In this document: one piece after another, positions 1-8,482 of the stretch | Layout of the letters: the number at the start of each line of letters is the position of its first letter | Numbering within the stretch: position 1 is the first letter of the stretch | Origin: Denitratimonas yunnanensis (SeqCode) | GTDB lineage: Bacteria > Pseudomonadota > Gammaproteobacteria > Xanthomonadales > Xanthomonadaceae | Direction of reading: 5' to 3' | Length of the DNA stretch: 60,866 nucleotides | NCBI GenBank assembly: GCA_026410415.1 | Contig: JAPMLR010000012.1 | Span: forward strand, 1 to 60,866 | Position numbers and translations under genes: made by a program | Notes under the pieces: model-generated | The model's input: the letters and a program-made list of their open reading frames with translations, nothing else | What the model was told of the DNA's origin: nothing | The model's database searches: none

Positions 1-114
1 TGAAGCAAAAGCGTCAGCAGGATGAAAAGCCAGAATCACATGCCGTGAAGCTGCTGCTTCACAAAACCCTGCCGGATGGGATTGACAGGGGAGTCCATAC
101 AGGACTTGTTAGGC
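1..114 (-). repeat. attC site of the distal cassette (partial, left edge)
   Basis: On the minus strand an R'' core box GCCTAAC (108-114) overlaps the stop codon of the GIY-YIG-like gene, a common arrangement in integron cassettes. The box is the exact reverse complement of that cassette's R' box GTTAGGC at 603-609. The DNA running to the window start contains a perfect 7-bp-stem palindrome, GTGAAGC-TGCT-GCTTCAC (46-63), which could form the inner arm of a long attC hairpin. The distal R' box is not visible, so the site is either longer than 114 bp or truncated. Confidence 0.6.
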
Positions 115-597
115 ACTGGCCCTTACTCCCACTGTGTTGAGCATAGTTACGCCCGGAACTCCCCGCGCGATAAGGAACTCTTCGAGTGCGACAGCGATTG
201 ATCGAGCGCCATGCTTGAGAATTGGAACGGCGAGTATTGCGTCGATGATGAATTCGTCACGCTTGTATTTCTCAGAGTCGCGGAACGGGGTTAAGTGAGC
301 ATACAGCCTGTGCCCGATGAATTGCTGAGACGCTTTGCCGATGTACACACCAAGGTGGAGTTCGTCTGTTTCGTCGTGGCCGCAGAGTACGTAGACGCCT
401 GGATTGTCTTTGCTTGGCCAACCCTGTTGGCCCCAAGGCTTGTGCAGAGCCGACGTGAACGTAGCCGGGTTGTCAGAAGAGATGAGCGGGAGTTGGTGGT
501 CCACCGCCAAGAAGGCGTTGAATTCAGAGATTCCACAATTCAATGCCGAAATGATTGGGGTGTACTTGGCTACGATGGCTGTGTTGGACGCGCCCAT
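109..597 (-). CDS. Integron cassette protein with GIY-YIG nuclease-like domain
   Basis: A 162-residue protein. From residue 67 it shows the order of conserved elements of the GIY-YIG fold: GVY (67-69), YIGKAS (85-90), Arg97 in GHRLYAHL, Glu139/Glu140 in the ALEEFLI helix, and Asn154 in MLNT. GIY-YIG proteins are usually metal-dependent nucleases, and most of the expected active-site positions can be matched by eye. The first 60 residues match nothing I recognise. The stop codon lies in the attC R'' box. The start is only about 11 nt inside the cassette boundary, with no Shine-Dalgarno of its own. Nuclease activity and a role in defence are inferences. Confidence 0.7.
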   Translation of the reverse strand: MGASNTAIVAKYTPIISALNCGISEFNAFLAVDHQLPLISSDNPATFTSALHKPWGQQGWPSKDNPGVYVLCGHDETDELHLGVYIGKASQQFIGHRLYAHLTPFRDSEKYKRDEFIIDAILAVPILKHGARSIAVALEEFLIARGVPGVTMLNTVGVRASA

Positions 598-602
598 AAG
601 GT

Positions 603-671
603 GCCTAACGCCGCGCTCTGGGGCAAACCGAAGCGCAGCGTAGGTTTGTCCCTAGCAGCGCTTTGTTACAT
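603..671 (-). repeat. attC recombination site between the two cassettes
   Basis: Read on the minus strand, this 69-bp imperfect palindrome begins with R'' ATGTAAC and ends with R' GTTAGGC, a perfect GTTRRRY core. The arms pair through GCGCT/AGCGC and then GGGACAAACC/GGTTTGCCCC (one mismatch), with a few unpaired bases on one side. Such extrahelical bases are what integrases use to choose the recombining strand. The expected cleavage point is between the G at 609 and the T at 608. Confidence 0.85.
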
Positions 672-1724
672 GCTTTCATTTGTTGCCCTGCAGAACTTTA
701 ACAATAAACGCGGCTGCTTTTTCATTGTATATGCTAGGGGTAACCGAAGGGACAATTCCAGTTTTACGATAATCGTCTTCCTGCTTCTTATTTCTAAAGT
801 TGTATGCCGAATAGTCTGTGTTGTTCTTAATGTCATTATCGGCAATCACTGCCCATATTTCATTTTGTTTTACCTCAGGATGGAGCTTCTTAACTTCTTG
901 TACCAATTCCATTGCTGATAGAGGGTAAGATTTTGTGAGGTGCTCTTTGACATGCTTTACAACTTCGACTCTATCTATAGGAACAACGTCACCTACCAGC
1001 TTTAGCGTAGCAGCACCATCTTTCTCTACGAACTTCCCTTCTTTTACGAACTTTAGCTTGTTTGCCAAACCTTCATCCAGAACAAGAACTTGAGAAGCTC
1101 CTTTCTGAATCAAAGCTTGTTCAGTATCGAGTATTGCCGCATTTTGCGGACCAGCCCTTCCAATCTTTGACATTAAATCGAGCCACTGGCTGTTATTTTG
1201 TTCAACTCTTTTATTTATTATATTTTCGAGTTCCGCTGCTTGTATTTTCTGTGTTCTCCCACCGTAACGGTAATAGATTTCTCCGTTTTTAATAATTTGA
1301 TCTTTCCCTTCATCCTTCTTAGCAATGACTGGCTTTACGTCAGCCTCGTATATCTTAAAAACACCAATGCTAACACCGCCTATATCAAATAAAGCTTGCT
1401 CCCATCGAATATCGGCAGAGAATATCTCCAACAGGTATCCTGTTATTTTTTCGGGGTCTATTTTTTCAAACTGCTCAACTGATGCAGCGGACAATCCCGT
1501 TCTTGTTCTCGGTGCATCTTTAATTCCGAATACAAGATAACCACCTCTGTTGTTTGAGAAGGCTGCGAAATCTCTAAAGTAATCGGCCAAACCAGCCAAG
1601 TTGAATTGCTCCTTGAACTCTAACTCCTGCCCCTCTCTATGAAATAGAGTTGATCCTTTAATCTTTACCAGTTCTTCGATTACTTTTTTATCAATCATTG
1701 TTCGATATCGCTAGTAGCATGTAA
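609..1724 (-). mobile_element. Complete integron gene cassette (AlbA_2 gene)
   Basis: The cassette is bounded by predicted recombination points next to GTTACAT (minus strand, 1725-1719) and GTTAGGC (609-603). It carries one gene and ends in its attC. Its own ends, TTACAT at the start and ATGTAAC as R'', are exact complements, as required for the attC of the free circle. Length is 1116 bp. Confidence 0.8.
676..1698 (-). CDS. Integron cassette protein with Schlafen AlbA_2-type putative DNA-binding domain
   Basis: A 340-residue protein. Residues 20-60 carry the hallmark of the Schlafen AlbA_2 family: an acidic ELEFK strand (25-29), then FSNNRGGYLVFGI (47-59), followed by a GL turn near 68. The family is found in ATP-dependent regulators and in several phage-defence proteins. 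The region after about residue 170 is unfamiliar and contains no kinase, ATPase or nuclease motif I can name. The gene is much poorer in GC than its chromosomal neighbours, which points to recent acquisition. It has no clear Shine-Dalgarno. It is the integrase-proximal cassette and so should be best expressed if an integron promoter exists. Confidence 0.75.
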   Translation of the reverse strand: MIDKKVIEELVKIKGSTLFHREGQELEFKEQFNLAGLADYFRDFAAFSNNRGGYLVFGIKDAPRTRTGLSAASVEQFEKIDPEKITGYLLEIFSADIRWEQALFDIGGVSIGVFKIYEADVKPVIAKKDEGKDQIIKNGEIYYRYGGRTQKIQAAELENIINKRVEQNNSQWLDLMSKIGRAGPQNAAILDTEQALIQKGASQVLVLDEGLANKLKFVKEGKFVEKDGAATLKLVGDVVPIDRVEVVKHVKEHLTKSYPLSAMELVQEVKKLHPEVKQNEIWAVIADNDIKNNTDYSAYNFRNKKQEDDYRKTGIVPSVTPSIYNEKAAAFIVKVLQGNK

Positions 1725-1800
1725 CTACAATTCGATGATAAAACGCCGCGTAATCCAACAACCTAAACCGCGATGTTGCGACAGGGTGTAGGAAAAATCC
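1725..1800. other. Presumptive attI region
   Basis: The first cassette joins the chromosome at G1725. The adjoining DNA holds a second GTTRRRY match, GTTGGAT on the minus strand (1759-1753), which could be an additional integrase-binding site as found in known attI sites. The exact limits of attI, and any cassette promoter within it, cannot be fixed by eye. Confidence 0.5.
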
Positions 1801-1882
1801 GACCCTCGAACAATCGGTTATCTGATTCCACTGTCTAATCCCACCGCCTAATCTGCCCGCATTTCCGGTTCAGGGTGGTGTC

Positions 1883-2905
1883 ATGGAGCGATCCTCGCAC
1901 AGGGAGGGTGGTGCGGCAAGCAAGCCGGCGGCGGAGCGAAGTGGCGGGCAGCCGCCAAAGCTGCTGGACCAGATGCGGGAGCGGGTGCACCGGCTTGGAT
2001 ATTCCCCGCGCACCGAGGAGGCGTATGTTGGCTGGGCGCGGCGTTTCATTCTCGCCAATGGTGTGCGTCATCCGCGTGAGCTGGGTGCGCCGGAGGTGGA
2101 GCGCTTTCTCACCGGGCTTGCCGTGCAGGGCAATGTCTCGGCCTCGACACAAAATCAGGCCTTGGCAGCGTTGCTGTTTCTGTATCGGCAGGTGCTCGGC
2201 ATCGAGCTGCCATGGATGGCAGATATCAAACGGGCAAAGAAGCCGGAGCGTCTGCCGCTGGTGCTGGGTCATGATGAGGTGCTGGCCCTGCTCAACGGGA
2301 TGAGCGGGGTGACGTGGCTGGGGGCGGCATTGCTCTACGGCGCCGGGCTGCGGCTGATGGAGTGCCTGCGGCTGCGGGTGAAAGATGTGGATTTTGGTCG
2401 GCGCGAGATCACGGTGCGGCAAGGCAAGGGCGGCAAGGATCGGCGCACGATGTTGCCGGCGATGGCGGTGGAGGCGCTGCAGGATCAGCTGCGCGAGGCG
2501 CGACGCATGCATGAGCGCGACCTTTCGGCGGGGTTGGGCGAGGTATGGCTGCCGGATGCGTTGGCGCGCAAGTTTCCCAATGCCGGGCGCGAGTGGGCTT
2601 GGCAGTACGTCTTTCCGGCGTCCAGGCGCAGCACTGACCCACGTTCGGGCCAGATCCGGCGGCATCATCTGGATGCGTCTGTATTGCAGCAGGCGGTGAA
2701 GCGTGCGGTGCGTCAGGCGGGCATCGACAAACCTGCCAGTTGCCACACGCTGCGGCATTCGTTCGCCACGCACCTGCTGGAGGCCGGTCAGGATATCCGC
2801 ACCATCCAGGAGTTGCTCGGGCACAAGGATGTGGCCACCACACAGATCTACACCCACGTACTCAATCGCGGCGGGCACGGAGTACGCAGCCCGCTGGATC
2901 GGTAA
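1883..2905 (+). CDS. intI: Integron integrase (tyrosine recombinase)
   Basis: A 340-residue tyrosine recombinase with all catalytic residues in place: Arg157 in [12 protein letters not shown], His288 and Arg291 in [12 protein letters not shown], His314 in LLGHKDV and Tyr323 in IYTHVLN. The family-specific insertion that separates IntI from XerC/XerD is present around residues 203-235 ([18 protein letters not shown]), together with the typical C-terminus [15 protein letters not shown]. IntI excises and inserts cassettes at attC and attI. The first 25 residues are low in complexity and variable. The gene ends 22 bp from the convergent ilvA. Nothing suggests inactivation. Confidence 0.95.
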   Translation: MERSSHREGGAASKPAAERSGGQPPKLLDQMRERVHRLGYSPRTEEAYVGWARRFILANGVRHPRELGAPEVERFLTGLAVQGNVSASTQNQALAALLFLYRQVLGIELPWMADIKRAKKPERLPLVLGHDEVLALLNGMSGVTWLGAALLYGAGLRLMECLRLRVKDVDFGRREITVRQGKGGKDRRTMLPAMAVEALQDQLREARRMHERDLSAGLGEVWLPDALARKFPNAGREWAWQYVFPASRRSTDPRSGQIRRHHLDASVLQQAVKRAVRQAGIDKPASCHTLRHSFATHLLEAGQDIRTIQELLGHKDVATTQIYTHVLNRGGHGVRSPLDR

Positions 2906-2927
2906 ATGCCTGTGGCCGGATCCGGTG

Positions 2928-4475
2928 CTATGCGCTGCCCAGGCCGAATTGCAGCAGTGCGGGGTTGCCGGTTTCTTCGGTGTACCAGTAGCCGAGTTTT
3001 TCCAGGTCGGCGGCGAAGGCGGTGTCGTCGGGTTCGGCCACTTCGAAGCCGCACAGCACGCGGCCATCGGCGGCGCCGTGGTTGCGGTAGTGGAACAGGC
3101 TGATGTTCCAGTGGCTGCCGAGGGTTTCGAGGAAATGCCGCAGTGCGCCGGGGCGTTCGGGGAATTCGAAGCGGAACAGGCGTTCGCGTTGCAGCGGGGC
3201 CGGGCCACCGACCAGATAGCGCACATGCAGGCGCGCGGTTTCGTTTTCGGTGTAATCGGCGACGGGATAGCCGGCCCCGGCCAGCATGTCGCGCAATGCG
3301 ATGCGTTCGGCGGCGCCACCTTTCAATTGCACGCCCAGATAGATCTGCGCCTGGCCGGGGCCGTGGTAGCGGTAATTGAATTCGGTGATGGCGCGCTGGC
3401 CCAGTGCGCGGATCAGTTCGAGATAGGCGCCGCGTCGTTCCGGGATGGTGACACCGAAAATCGCTTCGTTCTGTTCGCCGATGCCGGCGCGCTCGGAAAC
3501 ATAACCGAGCCGGTCGAAATTCATGTTGGCGCCGCTGAGCACCGCGACCAGGGTGCGGCTGCTGCCGGGATTTTCCGCGCACCAGCGTTTCATACCGGCC
3601 ACGGCGAGCGCACCGGCGGGTTCGACGATGGAGCGGGTGTCTTCGAACACGTCGCGGATCGCGGCGCAGACCTGGTCGGCATCAACGGTGATCACTTCGT
3701 CGATACGTCCGCGCAGCAGTGCGAACGGCAGCGCGCCGATTTCGCGCACCGCGCAGCCATCGACGAAGATGCCGACGTGGTCCAGCCGCACCGGGTGCCC
3801 GGCCTCGCAGGCGGCCTTGAGGCAGGCGGCGTCGTCCGGTTCCACCGCGATCACGCGGATGGAAGGGTCCAGCGCCTTGATGTAGGTCGCCATGCCGGCG
3901 GCCAGGCCGCCACCGCCGACGGGAATGAACACCGCGTCGATGCGGCCGTGGTGGTCGGCCATCAGTTCCATCGCGACGGTGCCCTGCCCGGCGATCACGT
4001 CCTGATCGTCGTAGGGATGGATCAGGGTGCGGCCTTCGCGCGCCAGCAGTTCCATGCCGTGCGCGGCGGCATCGTCGTAGGAATCGCCGTGCAGCTCGGC
4101 ACGCGCGCCGAGCGCCTGCACTGTGTCGGATTTGATGCGCGGCGTGGTGGCCGGCATCACGATGACCGCATCCAGTCCGAGTTCGCGCGCGCCCAACGCC
4201 ACACCCTGCGCGTGGTTGCCGGCGGATACCGCGAGCACACCGCGCGCGCGTTCTTCCGGCGTGAGCCGCGCTAGCCGGGTGTAGGCGCCGCGCACTTTGA
4301 ACGAGAACACCGGCTGCTCGTCTTCGCGCTTGAGCAGGATGGTCTCACCCAGCCGGCGTGACAGCCGCCGCGCTGGATCCAGCGGTGTGCGCTGCGCCAC
4401 GTCGTAGACCGGCGCGGTCAGGATCGCGCGCAGCCAGGCGCTGGCGTCATCGATGGCGGGGTGGGGGCGGTTCAT
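2928..4475 (-). CDS. ilvA: Threonine ammonia-lyase, biosynthetic
   Basis: Converts threonine to 2-oxobutanoate and ammonia, the committed step to isoleucine. The 515-residue length and two C-terminal ACT-like regulatory repeats (about residues 330-510) mark the long, isoleucine-inhibited form. The PLP lysine is Lys60 in FSFKVRGAY, and the glycine-rich phosphate loop reads VGGGGLAAG. I chose the ATG at 4475 because the protein then begins MNRPHPAIDD shortly before the conserved catalytic domain; longer starts would add unrelated residues. It is the last gene of the leftward ilv-leu cluster and converges on the integron integrase. Confidence 0.95.
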   Translation of the reverse strand: MNRPHPAIDDASAWLRAILTAPVYDVAQRTPLDPARRLSRRLGETILLKREDEQPVFSFKVRGAYTRLARLTPEERARGVLAVSAGNHAQGVALGARELGLDAVIVMPATTPRIKSDTVQALGARAELHGDSYDDAAAHGMELLAREGRTLIHPYDDQDVIAGQGTVAMELMADHHGRIDAVFIPVGGGGLAAGMATYIKALDPSIRVIAVEPDDAACLKAACEAGHPVRLDHVGIFVDGCAVREIGALPFALLRGRIDEVITVDADQVCAAIRDVFEDTRSIVEPAGALAVAGMKRWCAENPGSSRTLVAVLSGANMNFDRLGYVSERAGIGEQNEAIFGVTIPERRGAYLELIRALGQRAITEFNYRYHGPGQAQIYLGVQLKGGAAERIALRDMLAGAGYPVADYTENETARLHVRYLVGGPAPLQRERLFRFEFPERPGALRHFLETLGSHWNISLFHYRNHGAADGRVLCGFEVAEPDDTAFAADLEKLGYWYTEETGNPALLQFGLGSA

Positions 4476-4517
4476 GCGGTGAGGTTCTCTGTTGGTGTTT
4501 TTATCCTGCGGTGTTTG

Positions 4518-4562
4518 CCCCCTCACCCCAGCCCTCTCCCCCGCCAGCGGGGGAGAGGGGGG
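4518..4562. repeat. Intergenic hairpin repeat, copy A
   Basis: The unit starts CCCCCTCACCCCAGC and then forms a 12-bp stem, CCCTCTCCCCCG/CGGGGGAGAGGG, with a 4-nt loop. It lies between leuB and ilvA. A near-identical unit in the same orientation occurs at 6383-6423. Units of this kind are dispersed in many high-GC proteobacterial genomes; the function is unknown. Confidence 0.8.
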
Positions 4563-4572
4563 CGAAGCGGAT

Positions 4573-5643
4573 TCAGCCGGCGTCGCGCACCTTTGCGGCG
4601 ACGTAATCGCCGGCCTGCGAAGTGGAAACGGCGCCTTCGGCGGTAAGGTCTTGGGTCAGCACGCCGGCATCCAGCGCCTGCGAAACGGCGGCCTCGACCA
4701 CGCGCGCCTCGTCTTCCAGGCCGAGCGAATGACGCAGCGCCAGCGCCACCGACAGCAGCGTGGCATACGGATTGGCGATGCCCTTGCCGGCGATGTCTGG
4801 AGCCGAGCCGTGGATCGGTTCGTACAGACCGGCCTTGCCATCGCCGATGGAAGCCGAAGGCAGCAGGCCCATCGAGCCGGCCAGCACCGAGGCTTCGTCG
4901 GTGAGGATGTCGCCAAACAGATTTTCGGTGAGGATCACGTCAAAGCTGGCCGGGCGATGCAGCAGGTACATCGTCATCGCGTCCACCAGCACGTGCTCGA
5001 ATTCGATGTCGGGGAACTCCTCGCCGAGCACGCGCGTGACCACGCTGCGCCACAGGCGTGAGGTTTCCAGCACGTTGGCCTTGTCCACGTGGGTGATCTT
5101 CTTGCGACGACCACGCGCCAACTGTGCGGCGCGGCGGGTGACGCGCTCCACTTCGGCCACCGAATAGCGGCTGACATCGAACGCGACCTGGCCATCCCGC
5201 TCACGGCCCTTTTCGCCGAAGTACGCGCCGCCGGTGAGCTCGCGCACGAACAACAGATCCACACCCTGCAGCAGTTGGGCCTTGATCGGCGCATGTTTCG
5301 CGGCCACCGGATGCGGCGCGACCGGGCGCAGATTGGCGTAGACGCCGAGCGTGGCGCGCAGTTTCAAAAGGCCCTGCTCCGGGCGTACCGGCGCGTTCGG
5401 ATCGGACCACTTCGGCCCGCCCACGGCACCGAGCAGGACCGCATCGGCGCGTTCGCACAGGGCGATGGTTTCAGGCGGCAGCGGATCGCCGCTGGCGTCA
5501 ATCGCGGCACCGCCGATCAGGGCTTCTTTGAGGGTGAAGTCGTGGTTGAAGCGGGTGGCGATGGCGGCAAGCAGCTTGCGCGCTTCGGCGATGACTTCAG
5601 TGCCGATGCCGTCGCCGGGGAGGAGGGTGAAGGTGGCTTTCAT
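4573..5643 (-). CDS. leuB: 3-isopropylmalate dehydrogenase
   Basis: Oxidises and decarboxylates 3-isopropylmalate to 2-oxoisocaproate with NAD, the third dedicated leucine step. The 356-residue product begins [14 protein letters not shown] and contains the substrate arginines in [16 protein letters not shown], the [12 protein letters not shown] loop, the catalytic Lys in THVDKANVL, and the metal/NAD region [13 protein letters not shown] followed by [12 protein letters not shown]. Length and motifs are normal for the family. It sits between an unknown secreted protein and ilvA in the cluster. Confidence 0.97.
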   Translation of the reverse strand: MKATFTLLPGDGIGTEVIAEARKLLAAIATRFNHDFTLKEALIGGAAIDASGDPLPPETIALCERADAVLLGAVGGPKWSDPNAPVRPEQGLLKLRATLGVYANLRPVAPHPVAAKHAPIKAQLLQGVDLLFVRELTGGAYFGEKGRERDGQVAFDVSRYSVAEVERVTRRAAQLARGRRKKITHVDKANVLETSRLWRSVVTRVLGEEFPDIEFEHVLVDAMTMYLLHRPASFDVILTENLFGDILTDEASVLAGSMGLLPSASIGDGKAGLYEPIHGSAPDIAGKGIANPYATLLSVALALRHSLGLEDEARVVEAAVSQALDAGVLTQDLTAEGAVSTSQAGDYVAAKVRDAG

Positions 5644-5718
5644 GGGGATGGTTGTCTGCTGGGAATGATGGTCAGGGCAAACCGATACCGGCCCTGTGGC
5701 GGACAGTCAGCATTGCCT

Positions 5719-6288
5719 TCATGACTCTGAAGGTGGATCAATGAAGTCGCGCGCCGAATCCGGCACGCAGGTAAGCAGACGCTCGCGCGCGTCGTGCAGG
5801 AAGCCTGCAATCGGGTTGTCGTGTTCGCCGTAGTAATAAAGGGAATGACGCTGACCGGCCGAGCCACGCACCTGGATCTGGTAACCGGTGCCGTGCAGAA
5901 CGATGCGATCCGGTTCAGCGGCATGCTGATGGGCGATGCCTACCTCCAGTTGCTCCACCGCCTTCGCAACTTCGCCAATAGCCGGGCAGTCATCCAACCC
6001 GAGTGTCAGAGCGCAGACCCGACCCGGGCGCCGCAGTTCGATGGTGGCGGTGCTGTGCTTGACGATGGTGGCGACGAAATTGCCGGGGCTGCGCCCCGCA
6101 TCCGGCAGGATCGACAGGCGGAACGCGCTGTACGGAAGTTCGGCATCCAGCTCTCCCCATCCACCCGGCGGCGGCAGGCTTTCGGTGGTTTGGCACGAGT
6201 TGTAAGTCGGGTCAGCGGCATGAACTGGAACGATGGCGGCGAATGTGGCCGTCAGGAACGTCGTCAGCAGCAGGTGAAAAGGTTTCAT
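5719..6288 (-). CDS. Unknown secreted protein within the leu cluster
   Basis: A 189-residue protein that I do not recognise. Starting at the ATG at 6288, it has a clear Sec signal peptide, with a basic start and then a hydrophobic stretch ending VPVHA-ADPTY at about residue 25. The mature part has three cysteines and no transmembrane segment, so it is probably periplasmic. Longer in-frame starts would bury the signal peptide and were rejected. It lies in the same orientation between leuD and leuB but has no evident metabolic link. A hairpin repeat (6383-6423) separates it from leuD. Confidence 0.75.
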   Translation of the reverse strand: MKPFHLLLTTFLTATFAAIVPVHAADPTYNSCQTTESLPPPGGWGELDAELPYSAFRLSILPDAGRSPGNFVATIVKHSTATIELRRPGRVCALTLGLDDCPAIGEVAKAVEQLEVGIAHQHAAEPDRIVLHGTGYQIQVRGSAGQRHSLYYYGEHDNPIAGFLHDARERLLTCVPDSARDFIDPPSES

Positions 6289-6382
6289 CGGAGTATCCGA
6301 TCTGTCAGCAGGCGCAGCGTGCCCGGCCTGAAGATACTCGCTGGCGAGCATTGCAAAAGCACTCGCCGCTACGCTGCTCGTC

Positions 6383-6423
6383 CCCCTCACTCCAACCCTC
6401 TCCCCCGCACGCGGGGGAGAGGG
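6383..6423. repeat. Intergenic hairpin repeat, copy B
   Basis: Same unit as at 4518-4562: CCCCTCACTCCAA followed by a 13-bp stem CCCTCTCCCCCGC/GCGGGGGAGAGGG with a 2-nt loop. It lies between leuD and the unknown secreted gene. It could act as a processing or stabilising structure, but it has no U-tract and so is not a standard terminator. Confidence 0.8.
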
Positions 6424-6476
6424 AGCTGGTGTGTGGCGAGGGTGGGCGTGGTTGCATGGCGGGTGGGCGAAGGCGC

Positions 6477-7055
6477 TCAGGCGGCACGCGTTTTTTCGAA
6501 TGCATCGATGGCTTCTTGCTGCAACAGCAGGTAGCCGAGCTGGTCCACGCCTTGCAGCAGGCATTGCCGGGCAAAGGCTTCGACCTCGAAACCGATGTTG
6601 CTGCCATCGGGCAGTTCGATGTGCAGGGCTTCCAGATCGACGACGATCTTTTGTGCTTCGAAGCCGGCGATGCGCTGCCACTCTGCCTCATCCACGACCA
6701 GCGGAAGCACGCCATTCTTCAGTGCGTTGTTGCGGAAGATGTCGGCGATGCGGGTGGAGATGACGACGCGGATGCCGTAGTCCAGCAAGGCCCACGGCGC
6801 ATGCTCGCGCGAGGAGCCGCAGCCGAAGTTGCGGCCTGCCGCGATGATGCCGGCGCCACGCAGTTCGGGCTGATGCAACGGGAAATCCGGGCGTTCGTTG
6901 CCTTCGGCATCGAAGCGCCAGTCGGCGAAGCAGGCGCGGCCCAGGCCAGCGCGTTCGGTGGTGGTGAGGAAGCGCGCGGGGATGATCTGGTCGGTGTCGA
7001 TGTTTTCTTCCGGCAGCACCGCGACGACGGATTCAAAGCGAACGAAAGGTTCCAT
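6477..7055 (-). CDS. leuD: 3-isopropylmalate dehydratase small subunit
   Basis: Small subunit of the LeuCD isomerase, which converts 2- to 3-isopropylmalate. The 192-residue product has the family motifs NIDTDQIIPARFL near the start and GRNFGCGSSREHAPWAL in the swivelling domain. Its ATG shares one base with the leuC stop codon (TGATG), which implies translational coupling and equal subunit synthesis. Confidence 0.97.
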   Translation of the reverse strand: MEPFVRFESVVAVLPEENIDTDQIIPARFLTTTERAGLGRACFADWRFDAEGNERPDFPLHQPELRGAGIIAAGRNFGCGSSREHAPWALLDYGIRVVISTRIADIFRNNALKNGVLPLVVDEAEWQRIAGFEAQKIVVDLEALHIELPDGSNIGFEVEAFARQCLLQGVDQLGYLLLQQEAIDAFEKTRAA

Positions 7056-8470
7056 CAGGCGGCCTCCCCGACAGTGAAATCACGTGGATCGGCAATGACG
7101 CCGGCAATGGCGCAGACGGCGGCGGTCACCGGGCTGGCGAGCACGGTGCGCGCGCCCTTGCCCTGGCGCCCTTCGAAGTTGCGGTTGGAAGTGGAAACGC
7201 ACAGTTCGCCGGCGGCGACCTGATCGCCATTCATGCCCAGGCACATCGAGCAGCCCGGCTCACGCCATTGCGCGCCGGCGGCACGGATGATCTCGTGCAG
7301 CCCTTCGGCTTCAGCCTGGCGCTTGACCGCTTCGGAACCGGGCACCACCAGCATCCGCACATGCGCGGCGACCTTGTTTCCGCGCAGCACATCGGCCACG
7401 GCGCGCAGGTCGGAAATGCGGCCATTGGTGCAGGAGCCGACGAAGACCACGTCCACATGCTGGCCCAGCAGCGGCGCGCCGCCGGCAAAGCCCATATAGG
7501 ACAGGCTGCGCTGTGCGATGTCGTCGCGCGCGGCCGGCACCGGCTGGTCGATGGCGACGACCTGACCGGGATTGGTGCCCCAGGTGATGGTCGGGGCCAC
7601 GTCGGCGGCGTCGATGATGATTTCGCGGTCGAATGCTGCGCCTTCGTCGCTGACGAAGTGTTTCCAGCGTTCGACGGCCTTGTCGAACTCCGCACCCTGC
7701 GGCGCGTTCGGGCGGCCGCGCAGATAGGCGAAGGTGGTTTCGTCCGGTGCGACCAGTCCGGCGCGTGCGCCGGCTTCGATGCTCATATTGCACAGGGTCA
7801 TGCGGCCTTCCATCGACAGTGCGCGGATGGCTTCGCCGCGGTATTCGATGACGTGGCCGGTGCCACCATCCATGCCGAGCACGCCGATGATGTGCAGGAT
7901 CAGATCCTTGGCAGTGGCTTCCGGGCGCAGCGTGCCGTTGACGGTGACGGCCAGCGTCTTCGGGCGGCGTTGCAGCAGGCATTGCGTGGCCAGCACATGC
8001 CCTACTTCGGTGGTTCCGATGCCGAACGCGAGCGCGCCGAAGGCGCCGTGCGTGGCGGTGTGCGAATCGCCGCAGACAATCGTCATGCCCGGCTGGGTGG
8101 CGCCCACTTCCGGCCCCATCACATGCACCACGCCGCGCTGGCCGGAATCGAAACCGTTGAGCACGATGCCGAACTCCGCGCAGTTGCGCTCCATCGTCGC
8201 CACCTGATTTGCGGTGGCGGCATCGACGTAAGGCAAGGAGCCATCCGGGTTGGGCGGCAAGGTCGGGGTGGAATGATCGAGCGTGGCGAGGGTGCGATCC
8301 GGGCGGCGCACCTTCAGGCCACGCGCACGCAGTTCGTCGAAGGCCTGCGGCGTGGTGACTTCATGCACGAGGTGCAAGTCGATGTAGAGGATCGCCGGGG
8401 CGGCGTCGGTTTCCGGGCGCACGCAATGCGCATCCCAGATTTTTTCGATGAGGGTGCGGGGTGTGCTCAT
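7055..8470 (-). CDS. leuC: 3-isopropylmalate dehydratase large subunit
   Basis: Catalytic [4Fe-4S] subunit of isopropylmalate isomerase, 471 residues. Visible family motifs are [19 protein letters not shown] in the first third, the first cluster cysteine in [14 protein letters not shown] and the other two in CSMCLGMN. It begins 12 bp after leuA ends and overlaps leuD by one base, so leuA, leuC and leuD form a tight transcriptional unit. Confidence 0.97.
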   Translation of the reverse strand: MSTPRTLIEKIWDAHCVRPETDAAPAILYIDLHLVHEVTTPQAFDELRARGLKVRRPDRTLATLDHSTPTLPPNPDGSLPYVDAATANQVATMERNCAEFGIVLNGFDSGQRGVVHVMGPEVGATQPGMTIVCGDSHTATHGAFGALAFGIGTTEVGHVLATQCLLQRRPKTLAVTVNGTLRPEATAKDLILHIIGVLGMDGGTGHVIEYRGEAIRALSMEGRMTLCNMSIEAGARAGLVAPDETTFAYLRGRPNAPQGAEFDKAVERWKHFVSDEGAAFDREIIIDAADVAPTITWGTNPGQVVAIDQPVPAARDDIAQRSLSYMGFAGGAPLLGQHVDVVFVGSCTNGRISDLRAVADVLRGNKVAAHVRMLVVPGSEAVKRQAEAEGLHEIIRAAGAQWREPGCSMCLGMNGDQVAAGELCVSTSNRNFEGRQGKGARTVLASPVTAAVCAIAGVIADPRDFTVGEAA

Positions 8471-8482
8471 GTTCGCTTGGCC

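Larger units (their letters stand above)
1..2905. mobile_element. Chromosomal integron end: cassette array, attI region and integrase
   Basis: Three parts are visible. An integron-type tyrosine recombinase lies at 1883-2905. A presumptive attI region lies just upstream of it. Two gene cassettes read leftward, away from the integrase, as expected for an integron. Core sites of the GTTRRRY type bound the cassettes, and in each cassette the R'' box is the exact reverse complement of its own R' box. The cassette DNA is clearly AT-richer than the ilv-leu genes beyond 2928. The array continues past the left edge, so its size is unknown. The integron architecture is read from the sequence; mobility is inferred. 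Confidence 0.9.

Noticed and set aside
1800..1882. LexA box upstream of intI
   Set aside because: A CTGT half-site and an ACAG half-site occur but not in a CTGT-N8-ACAG arrangement, so SOS control is not supported by the sequence.
2703..4274. Plus-strand open frame across intI end and ilvA
   Set aside because: Shadow of ilvA; Ala/Gly-rich translation without motifs, and it bridges two convergent real genes.
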